Of a stretch of DNA of 38,131 nucleotides, positions 1 to 10,749 are shown piece after piece. The notes beneath the pieces were generated by a model. It had not been told where the DNA came from and ran no database searches. It was given only the letters and a program-made list of their open reading frames with translations. The translations under genes and the position numbers were made by a program. Numbering within the stretch: position 1 is the stretch's first letter; each line of letters opens with the position of its first letter. Source of the DNA: Ophiostoma sp. CBS 140.51 (taxonomy: Eukaryota; Ascomycota; Sordariomycetes; Ophiostomatales; Ophiostomataceae); NCBI GenBank assembly GCA_029298735.1, contig JANSLP010000312.1, positions 1 through 38,131 of the forward strand. The letters run 5' to 3'.

Positions 1-784
1 TTTATTCTAGATGTGGTTTCAAATGTTATTTATTATTTCGTTTTCATACCAGATAAAGAGTACCAAAAAAAGAGGAGAATTAAAAAAGATTGCCGCCCCA
101 GGACCAAACTTCTATTATACAACGCTTCGTCTCTTAACGCTGTTTTTGTTTTGTTAATGTGCACATATTCATGTTGATGAACTATTTGCTGGGGTTAAAA
201 AAAAGACGACCACGAAAAAAAGGAGAGTTAAAAAGACTCTTTAAAAATGCGACTGGCGCAAATCGAACAGCGACCTTGAGGACGGCGCAAGAAAAGCCAC
301 GTGATCGTCCCCCACCAAACTGGCTCCAAAACAGGCCGAGACCCACTTTATTCTAGATGCGAATCTTAAAAACTTTGCCTCTTCCCACTCGGCCACAAGG
401 ACAAAATGGGCCCCGCCCACTTTCGTCAAAATTGTGGAAATTTTTCTCTTGCCCAACTCACAACATCCTCCCTTGACTTGCTTCCTATTTCCCGAAACAG
501 GCAGCTCTTACACGACAAACGCAAAATCAACAACTAACTGGAACGCCCTCATTCCAGATCGCGGATGATCGCGGCAGCGCGACTTCTTTTTTCATTTTCG
601 CTTTTCGATACGTGCCTGCTCGCAGGCTGGCGGTGACACATCTTGCAAAAAAAACGAGAAAATTAAAGATTGCGATAAAACTTCATCAACGCACTTTTTC
701 AAGGCCTTCGATAGGCATCTCTCGACCTTTTCACTCTCGACAGTACCTTTTTTACCTACCCTTCTCGACACCCTCACACACACA
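1..784. other. Intergenic region upstream of brf1
   Basis: No gene is supported here. The segment has A-rich stretches and two loosely repeated pieces: TTTATTCTAGATG occurs near positions 1 and 347, and an A-run followed by a GGAGA(A/G)TTAAAAA-type stretch occurs near 65-91 and 213-240. A 23-codon open frame (565-636, ATG to TGA) precedes brf1. Whether it lies inside the transcript is unknown. The last 80 bases before the brf1 start are pyrimidine-rich, as in many fungal core promoters. I checked a TTCGA-containing stretch near 261 as a tRNA B-box, and its arm does not pair. Confidence 0.6.
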
Positions 785-3271
785 ATGATGACTCCCCTCA
801 CGACATTACCGAAGAAGTTTTCTTCCGGGCACCAGATCAAACCCCGCGGTGCACAACGGGTCAACCCCATCAAAGCCATCCAGGACCGGGAGTGGCGACG
901 CAAGCAACTGGCTGCTGCAGCGGCAGCGGCCTCGGGCTCCCGGGCTGGCAGTGTGGTTAGCGATGCAGGCTCACCGAAGCCGACGGGTCCGACGGGAACA
1001 GGAGCGGCAGCTTCTTCGTCTCGGCTGCAGTGCCCCAACAAAGCGTGTAAGAACCCAAATGTTGTGGACGGCACCTGTCGGACATGTGGTCGTGTCGCAG
1101 ACGACAGCAACATTGTGGCCGAGGTGTCCTTCGGCGAGAACGCAAACGGTGCAGCGGTGGTGCAGGGTAGCTTTTTGGGCGCCGACCAGGGCGGCATCCG
1201 GCCGATGGCGGGCATTGGACATCGTCGTGTGGCGGGCAACGGCTCGGCCGAGGCGCGTGAGCGGTCTCTGCGCGAGGCACGTCTGCTCATGACTGGCTAT
1301 GCCCACCAGCTGCACATCCCTGACCACACCGTGAACGTTGGCTTCCAGTACTACAAGCTTGCATCCAGCGCGAACTTTGTGCAGGGCCGCAAGATCCAGA
1401 ACGTGGTTGCTGTTTGCCTGTACGCGGCATGCCGCAAGTCAACGCACGCAAACCCTTGCAAGATTATGTTGATCGATCTTGCGGATCTTGTTAAGGAAGA
1501 GGTCTTTTTCCTGGGCCGTACGTTCAAGAAGCTGCTGCAGACCATCGAGGTGGCAGCACGCGACGTGCAACCGATCTACGTGGAGGACCTGATCTTCCGG
1601 TTCGCTTCCAAGCTGGAATTCGACACGATGACCAACAAGGTGGCTGAGACGGCGGTGCGGCTTGTGCAGCGCATGGACCGCGACTGGATGGTCATGGGCC
1701 GGCGACCGGCAGGCATCTGTGGTGCATGCTTGATCATGGCGGCTCGCATCTTCAACTTCCGACGGACTGTGCGCGAGGTTGTGTACATTGCCAAGGTCAC
1801 AATGGCGACACTGCAGATGCGCCTTGACGAGTTCAAGGAGCTGCCATCGGCCAAGATGACAGTGGAGGAATTCTTGGCGCAAGACTTCTTGACGGAAGAG
1901 TACGACCCGCCATCGATCTACAAGAAGTCGGACGAATATCAGGCGAAACTCAAGGAGAAGCGCGAGCTTCTGAAGCGCAAGCGCGGCGACTCACGCGCAC
2001 CAGACGCTGGCGACCGGCAAAGCTCGGTGGTGTCGGTGTCCAGCACATCCGACGCAACAGCCGTATTGCAGCCGCCAAAGGTTGTCGATGCCGACGGCTT
2101 TGCAGTCCCTGCACTCCCTACTGCCAAGCAGTCGAATGTTCCGGCAATAGCACCCGCTGCCGAAAACGAAAGCACAAACGAAGCGGAAGACGAGAATGAT
2201 CAGCTCGCCGCTCTTGTTCAGCAGTTTGGGGACGGAGAGGATGGCGAAAGCGGTAGCGCGACACCGCTGTCCGAACCTGGATCCCCCTTCCCGGGCTCGG
2301 ATGCGACTGGCGAGATGCCGCGCAAGCGTCGCCGTGGTCCGCCCGATGGATCGTCTTGCCGCTCTTTGCCCGTCTCATCTGGCAGCCGCGGCCAAGACGA
2401 TCCCGACTACGTCGACGATGCCTGGCGCGCCGACGAGGAGAACTTGGAGATGGAGATGACAGAGGCGATCAACTCACCCGGCTGCATTGAGCACGCCCGC
2501 GCGTTCGCTAATGCCGAACAAGCGGCGCAGCGCATCATGATCGGCATGGGCCGTGCCCCTTCGAAGCCCGGATCCGCCGCAGCCAGTGAAGCAGGCACGC
2601 CTGCTCCCTCGGGTGATGAAGGCTCGGTGCAGGAACCACAGCCGCCTGCCGTGTCGGATAGCCCCGAGGTCGTGGAGGACGAGTTCAAAGATGACCCAGA
2701 GGTGCAGTTTTGCCTGCTGTCCGAGGAGGAAGCGGCGGCCAAGGAGAAGATCTGGATGAACGAGAACCGTGCATACCTGCGTATGCGCCAAGAGAAGGAG
2801 TTCCGCGCCAAGATTGCGGCGGCCAACGGCTCCAAGAAGCAGACGCGCCGCCGGCTCAAGAAGCCCAAGATTGGCGAGGGCCAGACAACGCCAGCCTCGA
2901 CACCCGGCGAGGCGGCTGTCGAGGCCATGGAGCGCCGTGGTTTCTCGAAGCGAATCAACTATGACGCCATGCGCAAGATGCTGGATCGGCCAGCGAGCGG
3001 ACGTAGCCGGGCGGGCTCTGTGTCCATGTTTAGCAGCTACTCGCAGAGCCGTGCTGGTAGTTCGATGGGCAGTGTCATGGGCGATGACGATGAGGAGGAA
3101 GAGGATGGTGCCAAGGGCGGTGCTGTGGGCAAGCCTTCTACTGCTGCTGTGGATGACTACGATGAGGACGAGATCTACGAAGAGGAAGAGGAGGAGATTG
3201 ACCCATTCGCTGAGGAGGAGGTGGTTGGGGATGAAGACGAGGTGGAGGACGAGGTCGAAGAGGAAGAGTAG
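785..3271 (+). CDS. brf1: Transcription factor IIIB subunit Brf1 (TFIIB-related factor)
   Basis: This intronless gene encodes 828 residues. Brf1, with TBP and Bdp1, forms TFIIIB, which recruits RNA polymerase III to tRNA and 5S genes in the nucleus. Seen in the sequence: an Ala-rich N-terminus; a zinc ribbon with cysteines 83, 88, 98 and 101 (C-x4-C then C-x2-C); two cyclin-fold repeats at about 155-245 and 260-345; a low-complexity Ser/Pro/Glu linker; a C-terminal Brf1 homology block at about 636-690 starting DDPEVQFCLLSEEE, which in the yeast protein binds TBP; and a strongly acidic tail over the last 90 residues. The ATG at 785 is the first in frame, follows a CT-rich leader, and gives the complete zinc ribbon. 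The protein is longer than yeast Brf1 (about 600 residues), mainly through the linker and tail. The family assignment is firm. Confidence 0.93.
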   Translation: MMTPLTTLPKKFSSGHQIKPRGAQRVNPIKAIQDREWRRKQLAAAAAAASGSRAGSVVSDAGSPKPTGPTGTGAAASSSRLQCPNKACKNPNVVDGTCRTCGRVADDSNIVAEVSFGENANGAAVVQGSFLGADQGGIRPMAGIGHRRVAGNGSAEARERSLREARLLMTGYAHQLHIPDHTVNVGFQYYKLASSANFVQGRKIQNVVAVCLYAACRKSTHANPCKIMLIDLADLVKEEVFFLGRTFKKLLQTIEVAARDVQPIYVEDLIFRFASKLEFDTMTNKVAETAVRLVQRMDRDWMVMGRRPAGICGACLIMAARIFNFRRTVREVVYIAKVTMATLQMRLDEFKELPSAKMTVEEFLAQDFLTEEYDPPSIYKKSDEYQAKLKEKRELLKRKRGDSRAPDAGDRQSSVVSVSSTSDATAVLQPPKVVDADGFAVPALPTAKQSNVPAIAPAAENESTNEAEDENDQLAALVQQFGDGEDGESGSATPLSEPGSPFPGSDATGEMPRKRRRGPPDGSSCRSLPVSSGSRGQDDPDYVDDAWRADEENLEMEMTEAINSPGCIEHARAFANAEQAAQRIMIGMGRAPSKPGSAAASEAGTPAPSGDEGSVQEPQPPAVSDSPEVVEDEFKDDPEVQFCLLSEEEAAAKEKIWMNENRAYLRMRQEKEFRAKIAAANGSKKQTRRRLKKPKIGEGQTTPASTPGEAAVEAMERRGFSKRINYDAMRKMLDRPASGRSRAGSVSMFSSYSQSRAGSSMGSVMGDDDEEEEDGAKGGAVGKPSTAAVDDYDEDEIYEEEEEEIDPFAEEEVVGDEDEVEDEVEEEE

Positions 3272-4884
3272 AGGTCGACTTCAGGAATGTCTTACCATCT
3301 GTACCTCGTTGATATTATACCCCCATAGTTTTCATGCCATCCTGGATGATGTTATCCCAGGTTCCGGTCTGTACGTTTATACATTTTCGTTAATTATTCA
3401 ACTTTTCAAGAGTACTATGAATGGGTTTCTTCTGCTGCAGTGCAATATTTTACCGCTAGATTAGATTGTAGTGACCCGAATCGTAAAGTCGTGAAGTCTT
3501 GATGACTGATACAGACCTTTTTACCCGCTTGTCCAATACACGGCATTGATGCTGACAACGTGCATAAGCATTGGACAAGAGCGACGGTAGTGATTAAGAG
3601 CAATAAACATATGGGCCCCAAAAAGCTTAATTCAAGGTTTGACGATGGCACTTTGAAGGCTGCATCAATCGAGACCCAGCTGATGCCTGAACACACATAT
3701 TGAATGCGACGTCGACCCTATGACCAGCCGAGCCAGCCTCACAGTTTTCGTTTCTCCGCAAAAGAGGACTGTTTTTGGGTATCGCAACGCTTCCCCCGCT
3801 TCAAAGCCTTTCCCTGTTTATTGCTGAGGCGGCTATCCTTGTAAATTAAAATAGAATTGGACAGTCTTGGGTTGGACTTCTGGCCATTGACAGTTCACTC
3901 GATCGCGAACGACCTTCCTAGACTGGTTCAACGGCCACCCAATTGTGTGGTGGGACGCAGACACACACGCTCACAAAGAGACAGGACGAATAGAAGACAG
4001 ACAAAAAACGAAGCGACTCACTTCTGCCAAGACGGGCCGTCGACGCCGGGAAAGTGGCGATTTCGAGATACGGACTAGCAGACACTAACGAGTGTTATGT
4101 TGCTGTGGTGGGAGCGCCGTCCAGGGGCTCAGGGCACCACTGAAGGCGCTGGGAATAAATAGAAGCGCTAGCACCACGACGCACTGCCACTGCCGGTTTT
4201 GCTCTCCGTCACATTGACGCGCACCCGTTCCACGTGGGTCAACAACAGGGAAGCAATACAGAATGGGCGCAAATTGAGACAAGAGGGGAGACAGACGAGG
4301 AAGAAAAAACGGCAAGGATGTGCACGAAAAAGAAAAATCGACACAAGAAGTCGCATGAAAAGTGACGACAAAAGGAGAGACACAAATCTCAATGAGGAAT
4401 GCTGAAGAACAACAAATGCAATCATATCAGGTCAATACAAGTAAAATGATGGTGGACGGAGTACTTTGTAATGAACTCCCACAGGAGCAGAGGAGAACTC
4501 CGCACGGTTGCATTCTGCTGAGTGACGCGGCCGGAGAAAACTAAACAAAGCAGATGGCGAACGGAGAAAACGGAGCGACGACACGTATTATTGACGACGT
4601 GAGATGCTTGTGCGATGCCCTGTAAGATGCTTGTGTTTTTAGTGTACAGTCGCTCACTTTTAGTGGAGACTCTGCTGGCAGTGCACCTGGAAAGACGAAC
4701 TTATGTTTCTTAATAGAACAAAGTACAGCGGCCTTCGGCCTTTCTCCAGTGCGGAGGCGACAGGAACCTGCGTTTAGCGGGCTTAGTGGCCAGTGCTACT
4801 GACTGTAAGTGCCAGGCCCTGCCAGGACCTGCCCGGCCCATCCCAGTCCAGCCAACTTTTAGCGGCATAACGTCGCCCGAACAC

Positions 4885-4902
4885 GCGGCCTTGGTCGGCC
4901 GC
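4885..4902. repeat. Perfect 6-bp inverted repeat (GCGGCC...GGCCGC)
   Basis: GCGGCC and GGCCGC are separated by six bases (TTGGTC), so the strand can fold into a GC-only stem. A second, weaker inverted pair (CCTGTTT with AAACCAGG, one bulge) follows at about 4915-4935. Both lie about 415-465 bases upstream of the flippase start. No family of structured RNA is recognised. Confidence 0.4.
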
Positions 4903-5102
4903 TTTAAACCTGTTTAGACGAAACCAGGTCAGAGACAGCGAGAAAACGACGAGTGAAGGAAAAAAGAGGAAAAAGAGAAAACATAGAAACAGGCGAGATC
5001 GCAGACGAATGCCACTTTGTTCCTTTTGCGTTTCTTGGTTGGTTTCTAGATTTCTAGCTTTCTTCTCAATTTTGTTGTATTGTCTCTTTCAGTCACTCGC
5101 TT

Positions 5103-5142
5103 TTGTTTTCGTTTTCGTTTTCGTTTCTTTTTTCTTTTTTCC
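5103..5142 (+). promoter_or_regulatory. Pyrimidine-rich core promoter tract with GTTTTC hexamer repeat
   Basis: Several GTTTTC units in a row run into a T/C-rich stretch about 210-250 bases before the flippase start at 5350. CT-rich tracts near transcription starts are common in filamentous fungi, so this is a plausible position marker for the transcription start. No start has been mapped, and the inference rests on composition alone. Confidence 0.35.
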
Positions 5143-5314
5143 TTATTGTTGTTTTGCTTCCACCCACAACACCTTTTGGTCGCATTCGACCAGTCATTCG
5201 TTTAGACAGTGTCTCGAGTCCCGTGTCCGACCCATCTGCAAACATCTGCCACAAAACAGCCTCTTACGACGTACAACCGGCACCGTATTCGAGTCTACCA
5301 CACTTCCTGCCTCG

Positions 5315-5353
5315 ATGCTTCCTCTCTGCGCCGACCGACCTCCGCTGATATGA
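5315..5353 (+). promoter_or_regulatory. Upstream ORF (12 codons) overlapping the flippase start codon
   Basis: An ATG at 5315 opens a 12-residue frame (MLPLCADRPPLI) whose TGA stop (5351-5353) overlaps the flippase ATG (5350-5352) in an ATGA arrangement. The same frame is also open from an ATG at 5009. If the leader includes 5315, scanning ribosomes would meet this frame first and end exactly on the main start, which could throttle or couple translation. This is inference; the transcript start is unknown. Confidence 0.4.
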
Positions 5354-8300
5354 GCCGCACCAAAGACGGCGGTGCCGTGGAGGCCGCTGTTCTTGCTGAG
5401 GCAGGCGCGGCCGCCGCGAAAGAGTACAGCAGCCAGCCGCCTGAAACAGCAATCGCGACTGAACCGCAGCAGCACACGCCTGCCTTCGCTCCCATCGCAT
5501 CGGCCGCTGCTGCCGTCCGCCGGCTCTGGTGCTTCCTCATCTTCGACCTCGTCCTCCGCGAAGTCATCCTGCAGCCCTCCCCCGACGGTCGTCACATTCC
5601 TCTACACCTTGCCGCCGACCCATTGCGCCCGCCGCACCTTGTCGACGTTCGCCGCGGCCATGGCTACCTCTCCAACGCGATCCGCACGTCGCGTTACACC
5701 GTGCTTAACTTCGTCCCCAAGCAGATGCTCTTCCAGTTTACGCGCGTCGGCAACTTCTATTTCCTGTGTGTCGGCATCCCCCAGACGATTCCCGGCATCA
5801 GCACTACTGGTAACTTCACGACCATCCTACCGCTGCTCTTCTTTGTCCTCTTGACCGTCGTCAAGGAAGGCTACGACGATTACAAGCGCTACTGTCTCGA
5901 CAAGGTTGAGAACGCAGGCCTGGCGACAGTCCTGAGACGAGCCGACGAGGACGAGACCACCAACGACACGACCCACAAAGAAAAGGCAGCGGCAGACGCC
6001 GACGCGGCTACCCAAACACGCCAACGACGGCGCAAAGCCCTTTCGTCTGTCCCCGGGGTGGGCAAATGGCTTGCCAAACGCATCTTCCGCGAGGTGCCTC
6101 CCCGCGAAGACGGCCGTGTCCTCGGCGCTGTCTATGGAGAGGCCAGCTGTGGTTTCCAATGGAAGCACGTTCAGTGGCGTGACATCCGCGTGGGTGACGT
6201 CGTTCGTCTGTCCCGAGACGAAGAGGTGCCGGCTGATCTGTTGCTGCTGCACGCTGACGGTGAGGGCAGCATGGCTTATGTCGAAACCATGGCCCTCGAC
6301 GGTGAAACGAACCTCAAAAGCAAGCAGGTTCCCGCACCACTTGCAGGCGGACGGTGTGCCACGATTTCTGGGCTGGTCAACACGCAGGCTGAGCTCGTCG
6401 TTGAGGACCCCAACCCCGACCTGTACCGTTTTGATGGGCGTATTTTGACCACCGACCCAAACGACAGCGAAGACGAACCGCCAACGGCGCTTCCCCTAAC
6501 TCTTGCTGAAGTCATTTACCGCGGCAGCACGGTCCGCAACACCCCGTGTGCTATAGGCCTTGTCCTTAACACTGGCGAGGAGTGCAAGAGTCGCATGAAT
6601 GCCAATCGCCACCCTCGCGCCAAGAAACCCGCTCTCGAGCGCGTTACCAACGGTATCGTCCTGCTTCTCGCTGCCTTTGTGGTCCTCCTTGCTGCAGGCT
6701 GCTCGATTGGCTATTACATGTGGCGCCGTGCTGTCGAGCGCCACTCGTGGTACATTAGCATGGTCGGAGTGCCCGCCGAAGAAATCATCTTGGGGTTTGC
6801 CATTCAGTTCAACAATGTCATCCCGCTTGCACTCTATGTCAGTCTTGAGATTGTCAAGCTCGGCCAGATGATGCTCGTCAACGCCGATCGCGCCATGTAC
6901 GACAGCAAGTCCGACACGCCGGCCCGCTGCAACACCAACACCATCCTTGAGAACCTCGGTCAGATTGGCTACGTCTTCTCCGACAAGACTGGCACACTCA
7001 CTGAAAATGTCATGCAGTTTCGCAAGATGAGCGTGGCCGGCACCTCCTGGCTACATGAGGCAGATATTGATGTGGAGGATACAGAGGAGGTCATGGAAGG
7101 TGACAGCCCCCAAGAGGAGTCCAGCGGTGGCGTCATAGTTCCATCGCCTCGCCCCTCGCTCCACTCTTCACGACGTCCATCGCCGTTACCATCACCTCGC
7201 CCTTCAACAGATGTCCGCCCTGCCGGCCCAGCCAGGACGCCCTCAAACTTTCTTACGCCTCCTGCCGAAACCGCTAGCCAGCTACGACGCATCTCCGCTG
7301 AGTCTAACCGCCGCTCGTCATCCCACTGGCGGTCTTCTGCACGGCCAGACCACGTCCAGCCAGAGCTTACAACGGTCGACCTCCTCGAGTATGTTCGACT
7401 TCGGCCGTCTGCGCCCTTCTCTGCTAAGGTCATTACCTACATCCTCGCTCTGGCCCTTTGCCACACATGTCTGCCCGAACTCAAGGACGGCAAGGTCGTC
7501 GGTTTCCAGGCCTCTTCGCCCGATGAACTGGCCCTGGTCACTGCAGCCGAAGAGCTTGGCTTTCTCGTCGTCCGTAAGACAGCCGCCTCGACCACGCTGC
7601 GCTTCACGTACAACCCCCAAGCAGACGGCGAGGCTCCTCGTGAGGAGACATACGAGGTGGTCGATGTCATCGAGTTCAGCAGCCAGCGCAAGCGCATGTC
7701 CGTTGTCGTACGCCGACCCGATGGCCGCTTGTGGCTCATTTGCAAGGGTGCCGACTCCATGGTCCTGCCACGCCTGACCATGGCACCTCTGGCCTTACAG
7801 CGTGCGCAAAACGTGCGCCAGAGTGCTGATCTCGAACGTGCTCTGCTTCGAAAGAGTGAACAGTGCGAACCGCGCAGCAGCTATGGTGGACCAGCCAGTG
7901 TCACCATCCGGCGAAGCATCGGAGGAAGTGTCCACCGGGATAAACATGGTGCTGTGGCTGCTGGTGGCGAAAAGGACAAATCCGTTGGCTTCAAGAACAT
8001 CACGATCACCACAGTCGGTAGTGGAGCTCGGCATAGTACTGACCGCAGCCGCTCTTTTGATATCCAGAGAACTGCACGCCGCTCTATCGAAGCTTTCCGT
8101 CTTCGGCCCTCTATTGGCCACCGCACACCGTCATTCGAAGTGCGTTCACCTGCAGTAGCAGCCCTCTCCGACGCAGACGCACTGCGGCGATCGAGCACGT
8201 CGGGTGTTCGACCATCCCGTCGCATTCTTTCACCCACTTCGCCACATACGCCGAGTCCACTCAACACAAGCTTTGCACCGCTCCCCGACAAGTTCACGTT

Positions 8301-10495
8301 TCTCGAAACGCCGGCCTTCCTTGAGGCTCTTGATGACGAGAGCAGCACATTCGACCAGTGCTTCCGCCACATGGACGATTTTGCCGCAGAGGGTCTGCGC
8401 ACACTCTTGTTCGCTCACCGTCTTGTGCCAGACGCCGAGTATACTGCCTGGAAGGCCAACTACCTCAAGGCAGCTACCAGCCTCGAAGACCGCCAGGCTC
8501 GCATCGAAGAAGCCGCCGAGGCAATTGAGCAGAACCTACAACTGATTGGTGCTTCCGCTATCGAAGACAAACTGCAGGCTGGCGTCCCCGAGGCCATGGA
8601 CACCCTTCGCCGCGCCAACATCAAGATCTGGATGCTCACAGGTGACAAACGCGAAACAGCTATCAACATTGCTCATTCCGCGCGCCTGTGCCGGCCTAGC
8701 TCTGCCATTTACGTGCTTGATGCGAGCAAGGGCGACTTGGCTGGCCAACTGCTGCATGTGGCCGAAAGCCTTGGGTTGCCTGAGGCTGATATGGCGACGG
8801 CAATGATCGCTGCAGGCCAGGCCACGCCCTCAACCGTGCTGGGTCGTGTTGGTCGCGTTCTCCGCAAGGTCGTTCGTATGCCATTCTCGTCTGGCCAAAC
8901 CCTGCCGTCTCTGGCCAGCGAGCGCCATCAACAACGCCAACGTGGCCACACCGTTGTTGTTATAGACGGTCACACTCTGGGTGTCATTGAAGCCGCCAAG
9001 AAGAGACGCAAGAAGGAAGCTAAGCAGCCTGCCTCGAAGGCTCAAGCCCAGGCGGCCTCGCCTAGCAACCACCTGCACGCCTTCAACGGCGCCGACCCGG
9101 ATCTGGACAGTCTGTTCTATAGCATCATCCCGTCAGTCGACTCTGTCATATGCTGTCGTGCCTCGCCTGCTCAAAAGGCCTTGCTTGTCCGTAGTATTCG
9201 TCACGGCCCGCTCAAGAAGAACCACCCCGGCCTGACGCTCGCCATTGGCGATGGTGCTAACGACCTGGCCATGTTGGCTGAGGCGCACGTCGGCATCGGT
9301 GTATCGGGCAAAGAAGGGTTGCAGGCAGCACGTGTCGCCGACTACAGTATTGCACAGTTCCGCTTCTTGGCGCGCCTCCTTCTTGTACATGGCCGGTGGA
9401 ACTATGTGCGCACGGCGCAGTTCATTCTGTCAACATTCTACAAAGAAATGTTCTTCTACACACCCGCTGCCGCCTACCAGTGGTACTGTGGCTACACAGG
9501 CACATCTATCTACGAGAGCTGGAGTTTGACGGTGCTCAACACGCTTTTTACTAGTCTGTGTGTCATCGTACCCGGCATCTTTGAGCAGGACCTAAGTGCG
9601 GCCGTGTTGATGGCCGTCCCCGAGCTTTATGCATATGGCCAGCAAGGTGAAGGCTTGAGCCCAAAGCGCTACGGTAGCTGGATGTTGGCAGCTATGGCCC
9701 AGGGCGCACTCGTCTGGTTCACCTGCTGGGCGGGCTATGGTGCATTTGCTGATGGCCACGATCCAAACCTGTTCCCGCTAGGTAACCTCGTCTTTTCCGT
9801 TTGCATTATGTGGACCAACATCAAGCTATTGTGAGTTATTTTCCCTTTTGTCTTTCTTTTAACCATGACACGACTAACAAATCTGTAGCATCCTCATTAC
9901 GCATTACAAGACCGCCGTGGTGTTGGCCGCATTCGGCATAACTGTCGGCGGCTGGTGGCTGTGGTGTGTGTTCTTGTCTTTGGCCTTCACGCCCAGACCT
10001 TCGCCCTACGACGTCCGTGGAAATTTGTTCACTGGCTACGGGCGCAACCTCTCGTGGTGGGCGACGCTGCTAGTGTCCGTCACGGTGCTGATGGTCATGG
10101 AGCTCGGCTATCGCGCCGTCAAGCGCAACCTGGCTATCGCAGGTCTGTGGGGCAAACCAGCCGCGCCGCCTCGTGGAGCAGCTGCAAAGATGGGTCAGTT
10201 CAGCATCAAGAATCTCACGGCAGCTATACGCCGCTTGCTACCTTTTAGCGGCCGCGTGACAAAGGGTGTAGGAGGCACAACCGTCGTGCAGAGCGGCCGC
10301 GACAATGGTGTGTCATTTGCGGGTTACGATGACGACGATATGTACGAGGACGAAGACGAAGACGAGAGCCGCCGGGATGGTGAGGACGAGGTCGAAATGC
10401 CAGCAGACCGGTTGCATGTGGGTCTCTGGCAGGAGATTGAGAAGGATCCCGATGTGAAGGCGCGGCTGGAATTGATGAACTCCAGCGAAGACTAA
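5350..10495 (+). CDS. P4-type ATPase, phospholipid flippase (Dnf3-like)
   Basis: The product moves phospholipids from the outer or lumenal leaflet to the cytosolic leaflet of Golgi, endosomal or plasma membranes. Two exons, 5350-9830 and 9889-10495, give 1,695 residues; the 58-bp intron has GTGAGT, a CTAAC branch and TAG. Landmarks: the N-terminal P4 block with SNAIRTSRYTVLNFVPKQ, TM1-2 with an STTGNFTTI stretch, DGET at 317-320, TM3-4 with VIPLALYVSLE, the phosphorylated Asp545 in DKTGTLTEN, KGAD at 799-802, TGDK at 1097-1100, GDGAND at 1300-1305, then the C-terminal membrane helices, the last ones encoded by exon 2, and an acidic tail. Long Ser/Arg/Pro-rich inserts lie after the DKTG motif (about 575-685), in the nucleotide-binding domain (about 818-980) and at about 1175-1240. 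Length, inserts and the STTG stretch favour Dnf3 over Drs2 or Dnf1. The ATG at 5350 is the first in frame, since the frame upstream opens only with GTG. Confidence 0.92.
9831..9888 (+). other. Spliceosomal intron of the flippase gene, stop codon at the donor
   Basis: The donor GTGAGT follows ...AAG CTA TT, so an unspliced transcript reads TTG TGA and stops at once. The branch-like CTAAC lies 15-20 bases before the TAG acceptor. Splicing restores a Phe codon and continues in frame into ILITHYKTAVV. Unspliced mRNA would lose the last membrane helices and the acidic tail. Confidence 0.85.
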
Positions 10496-10507
10496 TGGAG
10501 CTAGGGA

Positions 10508-10513
10508 AATAAA
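10508..10513 (+). terminator. Poly(A) signal AATAAA of the flippase gene
   Basis: AATAAA lies 13 bases after the stop codon and is followed by a T-rich stretch at 10545-10560. This fits 3'-end formation in the 254-bp spacer shared with the convergent neighbour. Confidence 0.4.
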
Positions 10514-10749
10514 GTTGTGAGGGAGGCGTTTGTTGTTTGATTATAATTTTTTTTTCTTTCTGGAAAGATACCCATTACATATTTTTTATATATAGACGTT
10601 GGAGTCAATCAAAGTTTGAATATTAAATTTTTGAGAATTTCTAAATGATAAGTTTATGACGTCTCTTTGCCACCTCATCAAATATCAAAGAAGATGCACC
10701 GTTCCAAGAATATTTTCCCTCTTTCTTCCCCCAATATCTTCATCCCTCC

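Larger units (their letters stand above)
3272..5349. other. Intergenic region between brf1 and the flippase gene
   Basis: About 2.1 kb without a recognisable gene. The first part is the brf1 3' region. Positions 4602-4636 carry a direct repeat, AGATGCTTGTG, two copies 24 bases apart. Around 4800-4935 the sequence is GC-rich with two adjacent potential hairpins (see findings). Positions 5095-5150 form a pyrimidine tract with a GTTTTC hexamer run, a likely promoter element of the downstream gene. Short open frames across this interval show no family resemblance. Confidence 0.55.

Noticed and set aside
1..359. Repeated TTTATTCTAGATG and A-rich GGAGAATTAAAAA-like pieces as a transposon end
   Set aside because: The repeats are short and imperfect, with no target-site duplication, terminal inverted repeat or transposase remnant.
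241..456. TTCGATT word on the minus strand near 261 as a tRNA B-box followed by a T-run
   Set aside because: The five bases on each side of the loop do not pair and no box A is found at the right distance, so no cloverleaf can be drawn.
592..1290. 232-codon minus-strand frame over the brf1 start
   Set aside because: It is an antisense shadow of the GC-rich brf1 coding region and its promoter, with no domain.
5209..5349. N-terminal extension of the flippase from the upstream in-frame GTG
   Set aside because: GTG is not a usual fungal nuclear start, and the first ATG in frame is at 5350.
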